A stretch of DNA of 27,096 nucleotides from Methanobacterium sp. PtaU1.Bin097. GTDB taxonomy: Archaea > Methanobacteriota > Methanobacteria > Methanobacteriales > Methanobacteriaceae. Under the pieces are notes generated by a model. That model made no database searches. It saw only the letters and a list, made by a program, of their open reading frames with translations, and was not told the origin of the DNA. The stretch is from NCBI GenBank assembly GCA_002067325.1, contig MVQY01000125.1, positions 1 to 27,096 on the forward strand. Direction: 5' to 3'. The translations under genes were made by a program, and so were the position numbers. Below are positions 17,386 through 24,976 of this stretch, piece after piece. Numbering within the stretch: the stretch's first letter is position 1; every line of letters starts with the position of its first letter.

Positions 17386-18612
17386 TTGAAAATACAGTCT
17401 GAAATTAACATTGGTCTGGTAGGTCACGTTGACCATGGTAAAACAACATTAACCAAGGCATTATCCGGTATATGGACCGATACCCATAGTGAAGAAACTA
17501 AAAGAGGTATCTCCATCCGTTTAGGATATGCTGATATCACCTTCCGCAGGTGCATGGATTGCCCAGCACCCCAGTGCTTCACCACCGCCCTGGTATGTGA
17601 ACACTGCGGAGCAGAAACACAGGTTCTCAAAAAAGTATCATTTGTGGACTCGCCAGGACACGAAACACTCATGGCCACCATGCTCTCTGGTGCCGCCATA
17701 ATGGACGGTGCCGTTCTGGTTATAGCCGCCAACGAACCCTGTCCACAACCTCAAACCAAGGAGCACCTAATGGCTCTGGACGTTATAGGGGTTACAGATG
17801 TGATAGTGGTGCAGAACAAGATAGACATAGTCTCCCGTGAACGTGCCATTGAAAGTTATAAGGAAATACAGGACTTCATCAAGGGCACCGGAGCTGAAGA
17901 CGCACCCATCATCCCGGTCTCTGCCCAGCAGGGAGCAAACATCGATATATTAATTGAAGTTATACAGGAAAGGATAAAAACACCCCGTCGATCCCTTAGA
18001 AAATCTCCCCGTATGTACGTGGCCCGATCCTTTGACATAAACAAGCCCGGCAGTCCACCAGAAGATATGGTGGGAGGGGTAATCGGAGGATCACTATTCC
18101 AGGGTAAACTCAAAGTCGGTGATGAGATCGAGATAAAACCTGGAGTACAGATTAAAAAGAGGGGTAAAGATGAATGGACCAGTCTCCATTCTGAAGTCAT
18201 CGGTTTAGTCGGTGGTGGAGAGAATGTGGATGAGATAGGTCCCGGTGGACTTATAGGTGTAGCTACCAAATTAGATCCTGCTTTAACCAAGGCAGACTCC
18301 CTATCCGGGTCTGTAGCAGGTAAACCAGGCACACTCTCACCGGTGATATACGAGTTCACCATGAAAACCCACCTCCTGGAACGCGTAGTTGGGACCAAAG
18401 AAGAAAAGACTGTGGAACCAATTAAATCCTCAGAACCGTTGATGATAAATATCGGAACCTCCACCACCATTGGAGTGGTGACCAGCGCCCGTAAAGACGT
18501 GGTGGATGTGAAACTCAAACTACCCGTCTGTGCAGATGAAGGTCAAAGAGTAGCCCTCAGCAGGAGAGTAGGGGCCAGATGGAGGTTAATTGGATATGGA
18601 ATCATCAAATGA
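17386..18612 (+). CDS. eif2g: Translation initiation factor aIF2 gamma subunit
   Basis: The GTPase subunit of aIF2, which binds Met-tRNAi for start-codon selection. The 408 residues include GHVDHGKT (13-20), DSPGHE (88-93) and NKID (144-147). The archaeal zinc knuckle has four or five cysteines (C56, C59, C64, C71, C74). Domains II and III follow, ending in [20 protein letters not shown]. The start is TTG with SD GGGGGT close upstream. The 3' end overlaps the start of the next gene by 17 bases, and the SD of that gene (GGAGG 18581-18585) lies within this coding sequence. Confidence 0.98.
   Translation: MKIQSEINIGLVGHVDHGKTTLTKALSGIWTDTHSEETKRGISIRLGYADITFRRCMDCPAPQCFTTALVCEHCGAETQVLKKVSFVDSPGHETLMATMLSGAAIMDGAVLVIAANEPCPQPQTKEHLMALDVIGVTDVIVVQNKIDIVSRERAIESYKEIQDFIKGTGAEDAPIIPVSAQQGANIDILIEVIQERIKTPRRSLRKSPRMYVARSFDINKPGSPPEDMVGGVIGGSLFQGKLKVGDEIEIKPGVQIKKRGKDEWTSLHSEVIGLVGGGENVDEIGPGGLIGVATKLDPALTKADSLSGSVAGKPGTLSPVIYEFTMKTHLLERVVGTKEEKTVEPIKSSEPLMINIGTSTTIGVVTSARKDVVDVKLKLPVCADEGQRVALSRRVGARWRLIGYGIIK
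18581..18585 (+). promoter_or_regulatory. Shine-Dalgarno site placing the PIN-gene start inside aIF2-gamma
   Basis: GGAGG lies 10 bases before ATG 18596. It marks that ATG, and not ATG 18637, as the translation start of the PIN nuclease. ATG 18637 has no SD. Confidence 0.65.
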
Positions 18613-18990
18613 AGCTATACTTGATGCAAATTTTTAATGATGGCCGCCCAGTTCAACCTGGACGTGGCTGGCCAGCTCCACGAGCTCATACCCCAGTATA
18701 ACTATACAGTTCCCTCCTTCATAATAGGAGAACTGGAAAGTATACGGGAAAGATCTCGGGGGAAAACCAGGACCGCAGCAACAACAGCGCTTAAAATCGC
18801 CGGTCTTCCACCTTTAAAGGTAAAAGACATTCCCCTCCTTGAAGGGGAATGGGTGGATGATGCTCTGCTCCGGATATCCCCAGTGTTATGCACCAACGAC
18901 CGGGAACTTAGAAGGAAAGCCCGCAAGCTTGAAATACCTGTTATCTACCTCCGGCAGAGGAAATACCTGGCGGTGGATGGGTATTTATAA
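18596..18990 (+). CDS. PIN-domain nuclease (Fcf1/VapC9-like), interrupted by a -1 frameshift
   Basis: The downstream frame (from ATG 18637) is a PIN protein lacking its first strand. It has [44 protein letters not shown] and the ending YLRQRKYLA, as in archaeal homologs of Fcf1/Utp24-type nucleases. The missing N-terminus, [13 protein letters not shown], with the first catalytic Asp (D10), is encoded from ATG 18596 in the +2 frame, behind SD GGAGG. That frame hits TAA at 18635-18637. Shifting back one base at A_AAT_TTT (18628-18634) joins the frames as [17 protein letters not shown], exactly what the family needs. The cause may be an indel in a T5 run, a sequencing error, or programmed -1 frameshifting. 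The full product would be about 131 residues. The gene lies between aIF2-gamma and ppa. Confidence 0.8.
18628..18637 (+). promoter_or_regulatory. Candidate -1 frameshift site A_AAT_TTT followed by TAA
   Basis: In the frame of ATG 18596 the codons read GCA AAT TTT TAA. A_AAT_TTT fits the X_XXY_YYZ pattern of slippery heptamers, and the stop directly after it could pause ribosomes. Slipping back one base continues as TTA ATG ATG GCC in the main PIN frame. A downstream RNA structure was not established. Confidence 0.4.
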
Positions 18991-19085
18991 AATTTGTATA
19001 AAAAAATTTTAAAAATTAATAATGACATAGTAGATAATATCTCTCATTCAAATTCAAATGGTTATGTTAAGGAGGAAAGGATAAT

Positions 19086-19739
19086 ATGAATCTCTGGAAA
19101 GGAATACCAACTGGACCATCCACCCCGGAAGTAGTATATGCTGTGGTGGAAATCCCTAAAGGGTCAAGGAACAAATACGAATATGATAAGGATAAAGAGG
19201 CATTTGCACTCGACCGGGTACTGTACTCACCATTCCACTACCCTGCTGAATACGGTATAATACCCCGGAGTCTCTGGGACGATGGAGACCCCATGGATAT
19301 CCTGGTTATGATGGACGAACCCACCTTCCCGGGATGCGTAATCGACGCCCGGCCCATCGGTGTTATGAGGATGATCGATGGGGGAGATAGCGACGATAAA
19401 ATCCTGGCCGTACCTGTAAACGACGTCCGTTACAAGGATGTTAAAGATATAAGCGATGTGCCTGAAGCACTCTTAAATGAAATCAGCCATTTCTTCGAGG
19501 ACTACAAGAAACTCGAGGGGAAAAAAACAGAAGTTAAGGGATGGGACAATGTACAAGCAGCACGTGAAGCCATAAACCATTCAGTGGAATTATATAAAGA
19601 GAAATACACATTTGACAAAGAATTCGAGCAATTATCCAAAGAAGTAGATAAAAACGTGAAAGAATTTGAAACTTACCTTAGATCTAAAGGATTGGATGAT
19701 AAGGTTAATGAATTTAAAGATTACCTTAAAAAAATGTAA
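19086..19739 (+). CDS. ppa: Inorganic pyrophosphatase, class A (family I), with C-terminal extension
   Basis: Hydrolyses pyrophosphate from biosynthetic reactions in the cytosol. Family motifs are EIPKGSRNKYEYDK (23-36), HYPAEYGIIPRS (about 53-64), the metal-binding DDGDPMDILV (66-75), and VPVNDVRYKDVKDISDVP. The core ends near residue 175 (INHSVELYKEKY). About 40 further residues, rich in charged amino acids and predicted helical (FDKEFEQLSKEVDKNVKEFE), extend it to 217, longer than the usual 165-180. The SD AAGGAGG lies just upstream. A leader of about 95 AT-rich bases suggests a separate promoter. Confidence 0.96.
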   Translation: MNLWKGIPTGPSTPEVVYAVVEIPKGSRNKYEYDKDKEAFALDRVLYSPFHYPAEYGIIPRSLWDDGDPMDILVMMDEPTFPGCVIDARPIGVMRMIDGGDSDDKILAVPVNDVRYKDVKDISDVPEALLNEISHFFEDYKKLEGKKTEVKGWDNVQAAREAINHSVELYKEKYTFDKEFEQLSKEVDKNVKEFETYLRSKGLDDKVNEFKDYLKKM

Positions 19740-19750
19740 ATTATATAAAA
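19740..19750 (+). promoter_or_regulatory. Putative TATA box for rpo7
   Basis: ATTATATAAAA lies right after the ppa stop codon, about 47 bases before the rpo7 TTG. The leader would be roughly 25 bases and contain SD AGAGGG. Confidence 0.45.
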
Positions 19751-19796
19751 TTTAGTTTAAAACAATAATTTTGCTTAGTTAAAAGAGGGATTTAGT

Positions 19797-20399
19797 TTGT
19801 ATTTAATATCCAAAATCGAAGACACGGTTAGAATCCCACCCAGCCGGTTTGATGAACCCATAAGAGATATTGCCGCCGAAGTTTTAAATGAAAACTACGT
19901 GGGTAAGATCGATAAGAAACTGGGACTCATGGTTACCGTTAAAGAAATAGAAGAAATCGGCACTGGAAAAGTGATAATGGGTGACGGAGCAGCCTATCAT
20001 GACGTTATATTCACCGCTCTATTCTTTAAACCGGAACTGCATGAAGTGGTGGAAGGAGAAGTAATAGAGATAACAGAATTCGGTGCCTTCATACGCATCG
20101 GACCAGTAGATGGACTGGTGCACGTATCACAAGTCACAGATGACTACATAAACTACGACGCCAAAAGAGGAGCCCTGCTTGGTAAAGAATCCAAGAAAAG
20201 CCTGGAAGAAGGTAACAAGGTCCGGGCACGAATCGTGGCCCTGTCACTTAAGGGTAAATCTTCCAAGGAAACCAAGATCGGACTCACCATGAGACAGCCC
20301 GGCCTGGGCAGATTCGAGTGGATAGAAGAAGAAAAACAGAAAGGCAAAGATAAAGGCAAACCCAAAGGCAAAGGAAAAAGTAAAGGAAGGAAGAAATAG
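19797..20399 (+). CDS. rpoE: DNA-directed RNA polymerase subunit Rpo7 (E')
   Basis: Rpo7 pairs with Rpo4 to form the stalk of archaeal RNA polymerase, which binds emerging RNA and aids open-complex formation. The N-terminal tip domain occupies about residues 1-78 ([17 protein letters not shown], then [15 protein letters not shown]). An S1/OB domain follows ([41 protein letters not shown]). The 200-residue protein has an unusual tail from about 176 rich in Lys and Gly ([19 protein letters not shown]), probably disordered and RNA-binding. The start is TTG. spt4 begins 2 bases after its stop, so the two are translationally coupled. Confidence 0.97.
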   Translation: MYLISKIEDTVRIPPSRFDEPIRDIAAEVLNENYVGKIDKKLGLMVTVKEIEEIGTGKVIMGDGAAYHDVIFTALFFKPELHEVVEGEVIEITEFGAFIRIGPVDGLVHVSQVTDDYINYDAKRGALLGKESKKSLEEGNKVRARIVALSLKGKSSKETKIGLTMRQPGLGRFEWIEEEKQKGKDKGKPKGKGKSKGRKK

Positions 20400-20401
20400 A
20401 T

Positions 20402-20584
20402 ATGGTTACCAAAGCATGCACCCGATGTCATAGACTCATGGAAGAGGACAGATGCGCCATCTGCAATGTATCCAGCTCCCGGAACTGGAGTGGATTTCTC
20501 ATCATAGTTGATCCAGAAAAATCAGACATAGCCAAGGAGTTAGGTATAACCTTACCTGGAGAATACGCCCTGAGGGTTAGATAG
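20402..20584 (+). CDS. spt4: Transcription elongation factor Spt4 (RpoE'')
   Basis: A 60-residue zinc protein that binds Spt5 and keeps RNA polymerase processive. The zinc ligands are C6 and C9 (ACTRCHRL) and C18 and C21 (RCAICN). The conserved middle is SSSRNWSGFLIIVDPEKSDIA, followed by GITLPGEYALRVR. It starts 2 bases after rpo7, and its TAG overlaps by one base the GTG start of the dephospho-CoA kinase gene, indicating one operon. Confidence 0.97.
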   Translation: MVTKACTRCHRLMEEDRCAICNVSSSRNWSGFLIIVDPEKSDIAKELGITLPGEYALRVR

Positions 20585-21117
20585 TGTTAATATTAAAAGA
20601 GGAAGAGCGAAGAGCATTTAAGAAACCATTTGGAGAAATTTATTCCTCAGTAGCAGAGATAAAGAAAACTCTGGAAAAATATAAAAACAATCACCAACTT
20701 ATCATTTCCATTGGAGATGCCACCACATCAAATCTCATTAACACCGGGATAACACCGGATATAGGCATCATAGACCATCGGATTGAAAGAAAAAAAACAG
20801 AAAAGGATGATGAATTAAGTTACTTTCACGCTCTATTAAACGCAGCAAACCCACCAGGAACCATCACCGAAGAGCTCTTGGATGCCATAATCAAGGCATA
20901 TGAGATTAACAAGACAGGAAATAAAGTCCTGATAGTAGTAGATGGTGAAGAAGACCTGGCGGTACTGCCCTGCGTGATCACCGCCCCACCTGGAACGGTT
21001 GTGCTTTACGGCCAGCCAGGAGAGGGTGTAGTATTATGTGAAGTTGATAGATTCAAAGATATAGCTGAAGAATTTATGGATAAATTTAAAGGAGACCTAC
21101 CATGGAAATCAATATAA
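20584..21117 (+). CDS. GTP-dependent dephospho-CoA kinase
   Basis: Catalyses the last step of coenzyme A synthesis in archaea, phosphorylating dephospho-CoA with GTP. It is unrelated in sequence to bacterial CoaE and was formerly DUF359. Conserved features in the 177 residues are ISIGDATTSNLINTGITPDI (41-60), IIDHR (62-66), VVDGEEDLAVLP (118-129) and VLYGQPGEGVV (140-150). The start is GTG, overlapping the spt4 stop by one base. The 3' end overlaps rps24e by 16 bases. Its place between Spt4 and ribosomal protein genes is a conserved archaeal arrangement. Confidence 0.95.
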   Translation: MLILKEEERRAFKKPFGEIYSSVAEIKKTLEKYKNNHQLIISIGDATTSNLINTGITPDIGIIDHRIERKKTEKDDELSYFHALLNAANPPGTITEELLDAIIKAYEINKTGNKVLIVVDGEEDLAVLPCVITAPPGTVVLYGQPGEGVVLCEVDRFKDIAEEFMDKFKGDLPWKSI

Positions 21118-21455
21118 CCCAGAAAACAGAAAACCCACTGTTAGACAGGACCGAAATAGAATTTGACTGCACCTATCAGGGTGAATCAACACCTAAAATC
21201 TTAGATGTCAAGAACAAACTGGTGGCAGTTCTAGATGCAGATAAGAACCTGCTGGTAGTGGACAAACTGAAACCACAGTTCGGAGAGGGAAAGGCCGTAG
21301 GATACGCTAAAGTCTACGATTCAGCAGAGAGCCTGGCTTCCACTGAGAGGAAGCACATCCTGAAAAAAAACCAGGAACCAGTCAAGGAAGAAGCTGAAGA
21401 GGAAGAAGCTGAAGCAGTAGAAGCTGAAAAATCCGAAGAAGAAGCTGAAGAATAA
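21102..21455 (+). CDS. rps24e: Ribosomal protein S24e
   Basis: A small-subunit protein of 117 residues. The family core includes ENPLLDRTEIEFDCTYQGES, LVVDKLKPQFGEGKAVGYAK and YDSAESLASTERKHILKKN. After about residue 94 the tail is almost purely Glu and Ala with some Lys, longer than in many archaeal S24e proteins and probably disordered. The ATG lies within the end of the dephospho-CoA kinase gene, with SD GGAG (21090-21093) upstream. rps27ae follows. Confidence 0.97.
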   Translation: MEINITQKTENPLLDRTEIEFDCTYQGESTPKILDVKNKLVAVLDADKNLLVVDKLKPQFGEGKAVGYAKVYDSAESLASTERKHILKKNQEPVKEEAEEEEAEAVEAEKSEEEAEE

Positions 21456-21510
21456 GTTACATTTATAAACAAAGATACTGTTCCCCAAAAACCATTAAGG
21501 AGGAAATACG

Positions 21511-21675
21511 ATGAAGAAATGTGAACTTTACGAGGTTAAAGATAATAAAATCATCAGAAAAAACCCGGAATGTGTCCGTTGCTCACACGGAGTCTTCATG
21601 GCTGACCATGGAGATCGTTACGCCTGTGGTAAATGCGGATACACTGAATGGAAAACTAAAGATAAGAAAACTTAA
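21511..21675 (+). CDS. rps27ae: Ribosomal protein S27Ae
   Basis: A 54-residue zinc-ribbon protein of the small subunit; in eukaryotes it is fused to ubiquitin. Zinc ligands are C21 and C24 ([14 protein letters not shown]) and C39 and C42 ([11 protein letters not shown]). The SD AAGGAGG lies 7 bases before the ATG. It ends the ribosomal block. In many Euryarchaeota the kae1-bud32 gene follows here, but argH follows instead. T-rich sequence directly after the stop suggests termination. Confidence 0.97.
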   Translation: MKKCELYEVKDNKIIRKNPECVRCSHGVFMADHGDRYACGKCGYTEWKTKDKKT

Positions 21676-21706
21676 AATTTTTTTTAATTCTTTTTAACTT
21701 TTAATA
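21676..21706 (+). terminator. T-rich terminator after rps27ae
   Basis: A T8 run starts three bases after the stop codon, followed by two further T-runs before the argH SD. This is typical of archaeal termination. Confidence 0.55.
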
Positions 21707-21727
21707 ACAACGTCGAGGCGGTTGCAA

Positions 21728-23137
21728 ATGAATCTGAGGTCAGGAAGATTAAAAGGTAAGATGACCAGTGATGCTGCGCAATTCACCTCATCCCTTGATT
21801 TTGACCAGAGAATATTTTTAGCTGACATTCAATGCAACTTAGCCCATACCACCATGCTGAAGGAGCAGGGAATCATACCCGAAAAAGATGCAGACCAAAT
21901 TCTCCAGGCACTAAATGAACTGGAGGATGAAGGAATCGAAGCCCTGTATATAGATCCCTCAGTTGAAGACATCCATATGGCCTTAGAAAACTACGTCACC
22001 TCTAAGGTAGGTGAAGTGGCCGGCTTCATGCATACCGGTAAATCCAGAAACGACCAGGTGGCCACGGATCTCAGACTGGTGCTCCGGGAGGAGCTTTCCA
22101 CCATCCAGGCCCATCTGCTGAAATTCATTTCTGGCATACTGGACCTGGCAGATGGACATACCGAAACTGTGACGGTGGGATACACCCACCTGCAGCATGC
22201 ACAGCCCACCACCTTCGCACATCACCTGTTATCCTACGCATATGCACTTAAACGGGACTATGAAAGGATAAAAGACGCTTACAAACGGGTGGATATGTGC
22301 CCCTTAGGTTCAGCGGCGCTTACCACTACCAGCTTTCCCATCGACCGGAATAGGACCTGTGAATTACTGGGGTTCTCCAAGATACTCGAAAATTCCATAG
22401 ATGGTGTAAGCTCTCGGGACTTCATATCCGAAACCGTATCTTCCCTATCTATTTTATGTACCACCCTTTCTAAAATCTGTGAGGAGCTCATAATCTGGAG
22501 CACCTACGAGTTTGGTTTAATTGAGATTGCCGGGGAATATTCCAGCACATCCTCCATCATGCCCCAAAAGAAGAACCCCGATGTGGCGGAGATCGCCCGG
22601 GCCAAATGCGCCGGAGTCTACGGTGAACTGGTGGCTATATTAACTATTCTCAAATCATTACCACAGAGCTATAACCGGGACTTACAGGAGGTCACCCCCC
22701 ACCTGTGGAGTGCTGTAGACAGCAGCCATTCACTTTTAAACATCACCGCAGCTATGCTTTCCACCACCAAATTCAACCAGAAACGAGGGGAGGAGCTGGC
22801 TGAAGCTAACTTTTCCACTGCAACTGAACTGGCCGATCTAATGGTGAAAGAGAAAAAACTACCCTTCCGGGTGGCCCATCAGATAGTGGGCCGTACTGTG
22901 AGCAAAGCCATCGAGGAAGGGCTTAAACCGTCGGACATCAATCCAGAGTACATCGATGTGGCAGCCCAGGAGTTAACCGGTGAAAACCTTAAACTGGACA
23001 GGGAACTGGTTAAAAATGCTTTAGACCCTCAGCAGGTTATCCGCACCCGTAAAGTTATAGGTGGACCTGCACCGGAGATGGTGGAGGAAGCTATTTCTAA
23101 CTTGAGAGAATTTGTGGATCGTGAATCAAATAATTGA
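21728..23137 (+). CDS. argH: Argininosuccinate lyase
   Basis: Cleaves argininosuccinate to arginine and fumarate, the last step of arginine synthesis. The 469-residue protein belongs to the fumarase/aspartase superfamily. Signatures are [14 protein letters not shown], the conserved [17 protein letters not shown], and the catalytic loop [20 protein letters not shown] with its active-site serine. ATG 21728 is preceded by SD GAGGCGG (21715-21721); the earlier TTG 21722 overlaps the SD and is rejected. It stands as its own unit after the ribosomal block. Confidence 0.97.
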   Translation: MNLRSGRLKGKMTSDAAQFTSSLDFDQRIFLADIQCNLAHTTMLKEQGIIPEKDADQILQALNELEDEGIEALYIDPSVEDIHMALENYVTSKVGEVAGFMHTGKSRNDQVATDLRLVLREELSTIQAHLLKFISGILDLADGHTETVTVGYTHLQHAQPTTFAHHLLSYAYALKRDYERIKDAYKRVDMCPLGSAALTTTSFPIDRNRTCELLGFSKILENSIDGVSSRDFISETVSSLSILCTTLSKICEELIIWSTYEFGLIEIAGEYSSTSSIMPQKKNPDVAEIARAKCAGVYGELVAILTILKSLPQSYNRDLQEVTPHLWSAVDSSHSLLNITAAMLSTTKFNQKRGEELAEANFSTATELADLMVKEKKLPFRVAHQIVGRTVSKAIEEGLKPSDINPEYIDVAAQELTGENLKLDRELVKNALDPQQVIRTRKVIGGPAPEMVEEAISNLREFVDRESNN

Positions 23138-23200
23138 CCATCCATAACAGATAATGGACTGTTTTTCTACTGTAGACTTTTACTGTGAGGTGTCTTTTTT

Positions 23201-23395
23201 ATGGCCAATGATCTAATGGAAGAACTTAAGAAGGAATACGAAGGTATCCAGAAAATAGAAAAGGAAGAAGGAGCCTTAATTATTTACGCAGATGATGATA
23301 CCCTCTGGAAGATCCTGGAAGACTACCGGGACGAGTTCAACATGGAGTTTGAAGCAGGAACTGGGGTGGAGCATTTTATAAGGGTTGTTATTTAA
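23201..23395 (+). CDS. Small acidic protein of unknown function
   Basis: I do not recognise this 64-residue protein. It is acidic, with a helical N-terminus (DLMEELKKEYEGIQKIEKEE), a strand GALIIYADD, a second helix LWKILEDYRDEFNMEFE, and a final strand HFIRVVI. That alpha/beta layout suggests a compact folded domain. GAGGTG lies 8 bases before the ATG. The coding pattern (Lys/Glu-rich, sensible codon use) looks real. It runs convergently with the zinc-ribbon gene, with only 19 bases between the stops. It has no signal peptide or cysteine. Confidence 0.75.
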   Translation: MANDLMEELKKEYEGIQKIEKEEGALIIYADDDTLWKILEDYRDEFNMEFEAGTGVEHFIRVVI

Positions 23396-23422
23396 ATCAC
23401 GATTCTCCATTAAATCACGATT
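23392..23422. repeat. Direct repeat across the two convergent stop codons
   Basis: TTAAATCACGATT occurs at 23392-23404 and 23410-23422. The first copy contains the stop of the plus-strand small acidic protein, and the second contains the stop of the minus-strand zinc-ribbon gene. Confidence 0.8.
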
Positions 23423-23600
23423 TTTCAAGCTCTCTTTTCTCATATTCTATCTGTACTTCACGTGCCAATTCCTCATCCTCCAGAACCACCGGACCCTGAT
23501 ACCCACAATTGTAACAATGCCACAGAGACCATAATAATGGATTAATCCATTTTATATTGGTTGAACCACAGTTGGGACAGTATTTAGCTCTAATTTTCAT
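23415..23600 (-). CDS. Small zinc-ribbon protein
   Basis: A 61-residue protein with two CxxC knuckles, YCPNCGSTNIKW (about 7-18) and WHCYNCGYQGPVV (about 27-39). The spacing suits one zinc ion in a ribbon fold like that of TFIIS or ribosomal proteins. The C-terminal third is a charged helix (DEELAREVQIEYEKRELEKS). On the minus strand GAGGGGATG precedes the ATG, a strong SD. Proteins of this type are common and uncharacterised in methanogens; nucleic-acid or protein binding is likely, but no partner can be named. It diverges from the small membrane protein gene at 23655. Confidence 0.85.
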   Translation of the reverse strand: MKIRAKYCPNCGSTNIKWINPLLWSLWHCYNCGYQGPVVLEDEELAREVQIEYEKRELEKS

Positions 23601-23623
23601 TAAACATCCCCTCTATCACAATA

Positions 23624-23631
23624 TTTATATA
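23624..23631 (+). promoter_or_regulatory. TATA box for the leaderless small membrane protein gene
   Basis: TTTATATA is centred about 27 bases before ATG 23655, so transcription would begin at or within a few bases of the start codon. No SD is visible. Confidence 0.55.
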
Positions 23632-23654
23632 TGAACTTTTACATATAACTTAGC

Positions 23655-23810
23655 ATGAGAGACCAAACCACCAAAGAAATCATAGGTATAGTAGCCATAA
23701 TAATTGGTATCTTGATTATTGTGTACCCTGCTTTATTAGGATGGCTTGTCGGAATTTTCCTGGTTATCTACGGAGTTCTGGAATTAATAATGATGCCCAA
23801 AGGATCATAA
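23655..23810 (+). CDS. Small membrane protein (DUF3096-like)
   Basis: A 51-residue protein with two hydrophobic segments, EIIGIVAIIIGILIIVYPAL (about 8-27) and WLVGIFLVIYGVLELI (about 30-45). They are separated by a short Gly-containing turn, and polar ends flank both. The pattern of two helices with GI-x-YP-x-LL and Y-G-x-L matches DUF3096-type proteins, which are often duplicated stress-linked membrane proteins of unknown role. There is no SD, and a TATA box sits about 25 bases upstream, so the mRNA is probably leaderless. Confidence 0.75.
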   Translation: MRDQTTKEIIGIVAIIIGILIIVYPALLGWLVGIFLVIYGVLELIMMPKGS

Positions 23811-23892
23811 ACCCCACTATTTCACATTTTACACCAAAATGCACTGGAACCAAATATTAATACATTACACCCAATTTTAACGATAGAAATCC

Positions 23893-24924
23893 CTAGTCCT
23901 CCTTATTTCTACATAAACTCATAACCATATCCAGTGCCTCGCCAGGCTCCAGTATCCCTGCCCTAGTTTCTCTGAGCACCCTCTGCACCGAAAAACGGCC
24001 CATATAGTTATACCTCTTTTTAACCTCCGCCAGCAAGGGACAGCCATATCCACCAGTGGATGTCACCCCATATTCCCTGGCTAATGCTTTTGTTTCACCT
24101 TTGGTAGCGGAGAGCATAGCCGGTAAGTTGATCCTTAAAATATCTCCTCTATAAACAGATGATTGGGCTCCAGTTGCCAGTAAATCCCCAAATATCAAAA
24201 ATGGTACCCCTTCTTTTTGTGCATAGTCCAGTATGGTTTCCTCTATTACCTTGGAGCACCTACCACAGGGATGATACCTCCCTTCCAGGGCACCATCTAT
24301 CACCGGGGACATATCAGCATCCAGGTAACGGTGTTCTACATCCAACTTTCCGGTGATTGTCTCCACCCTATCCCGGAAATATTTCGGTAAAATGATATCC
24401 CCCGGGTTAACAGTAACTGCCAGGGGATGGAAACCCATTTTCTCTGCTACAATCAGTGAAAAACTGCTGTCCACCCCTCCAGATAAGGCAACCATGGCTT
24501 TATGGTGGTTAGATTTTGAATATCCACTGAAATCTTCCAAAATACTCTTTAAATTGTATGGTTGCTCTATTCTCTTCTCAAGAAGTTTTGAAAGGTTATC
24601 TAAAGGAATACACATCTCATCTTCGAAATCCGATTTAACTTCTTCTAGTTTCCCAAACGCGAGTTCTATCCTGTATTTACATAAAAGAATATCTGAATAG
24701 GCTTCTACATGGATGTGATCCACCTTCAACTCTTCTTTGAGTTTCCCCACCACCCATCCACCTTTACCTATCACTAAAGATTTCTCAGGCCGGTCGGATG
24801 CTATGATAAGGAGTTCTGACTTTTCTTCATCGAATATAACATCGTTTATATCTGGTGTTAAGTCTTCGTGGCCTATTTCCCTCCGGATCTGAGAGATAGC
24901 AGTGATTATTTCCTCTTTTTCCAT
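23893..24924 (-). CDS. KH-domain PP-loop ATPase, probable RNA-modifying enzyme
   Basis: The N-terminal domain (about 1-100, numbered from the ATG at 24933) is KH-like with the loop VIGKGGW (54-60). The second part is an N-type ATP pyrophosphatase (PP-loop) domain with SGGVDSSFSL (151-160). PP-loop enzymes adenylate a carbonyl, commonly for sulfur transfer or amidation. HPCGRC (C223, C226) and YGCPL (C298) could relay persulfide, as in tRNA thiolases. KH plus PP-loop suggests an RNA substrate; which RNA is unknown. About 343 residues. I prefer ATG 24924, since AAAGG lies 3 bases before the ATG at 24933 but about 12 bases before 24924. It lies 43 bases after the glycosyltransferase gene on the same strand and may be cotranscribed. 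Confidence 0.85.
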   Translation of the reverse strand: MEKEEIITAISQIRREIGHEDLTPDINDVIFDEEKSELLIIASDRPEKSLVIGKGGWVVGKLKEELKVDHIHVEAYSDILLCKYRIELAFGKLEEVKSDFEDEMCIPLDNLSKLLEKRIEQPYNLKSILEDFSGYSKSNHHKAMVALSGGVDSSFSLIVAEKMGFHPLAVTVNPGDIILPKYFRDRVETITGKLDVEHRYLDADMSPVIDGALEGRYHPCGRCSKVIEETILDYAQKEGVPFLIFGDLLATGAQSSVYRGDILRINLPAMLSATKGETKALAREYGVTSTGGYGCPLLAEVKKRYNYMGRFSVQRVLRETRAGILEPGEALDMVMSLCRNKED

Positions 24925-24976
24925 GAATTTCATCCTTTAATTTTGAATATATCTCTTCCTAATGAGTTCTTCTTCT

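Noticed and set aside
18637..18990. Start of the PIN gene at ATG 18637
   Set aside because: No SD precedes it and the product would lack the first PIN strand and catalytic Asp, which are encoded upstream in another frame.
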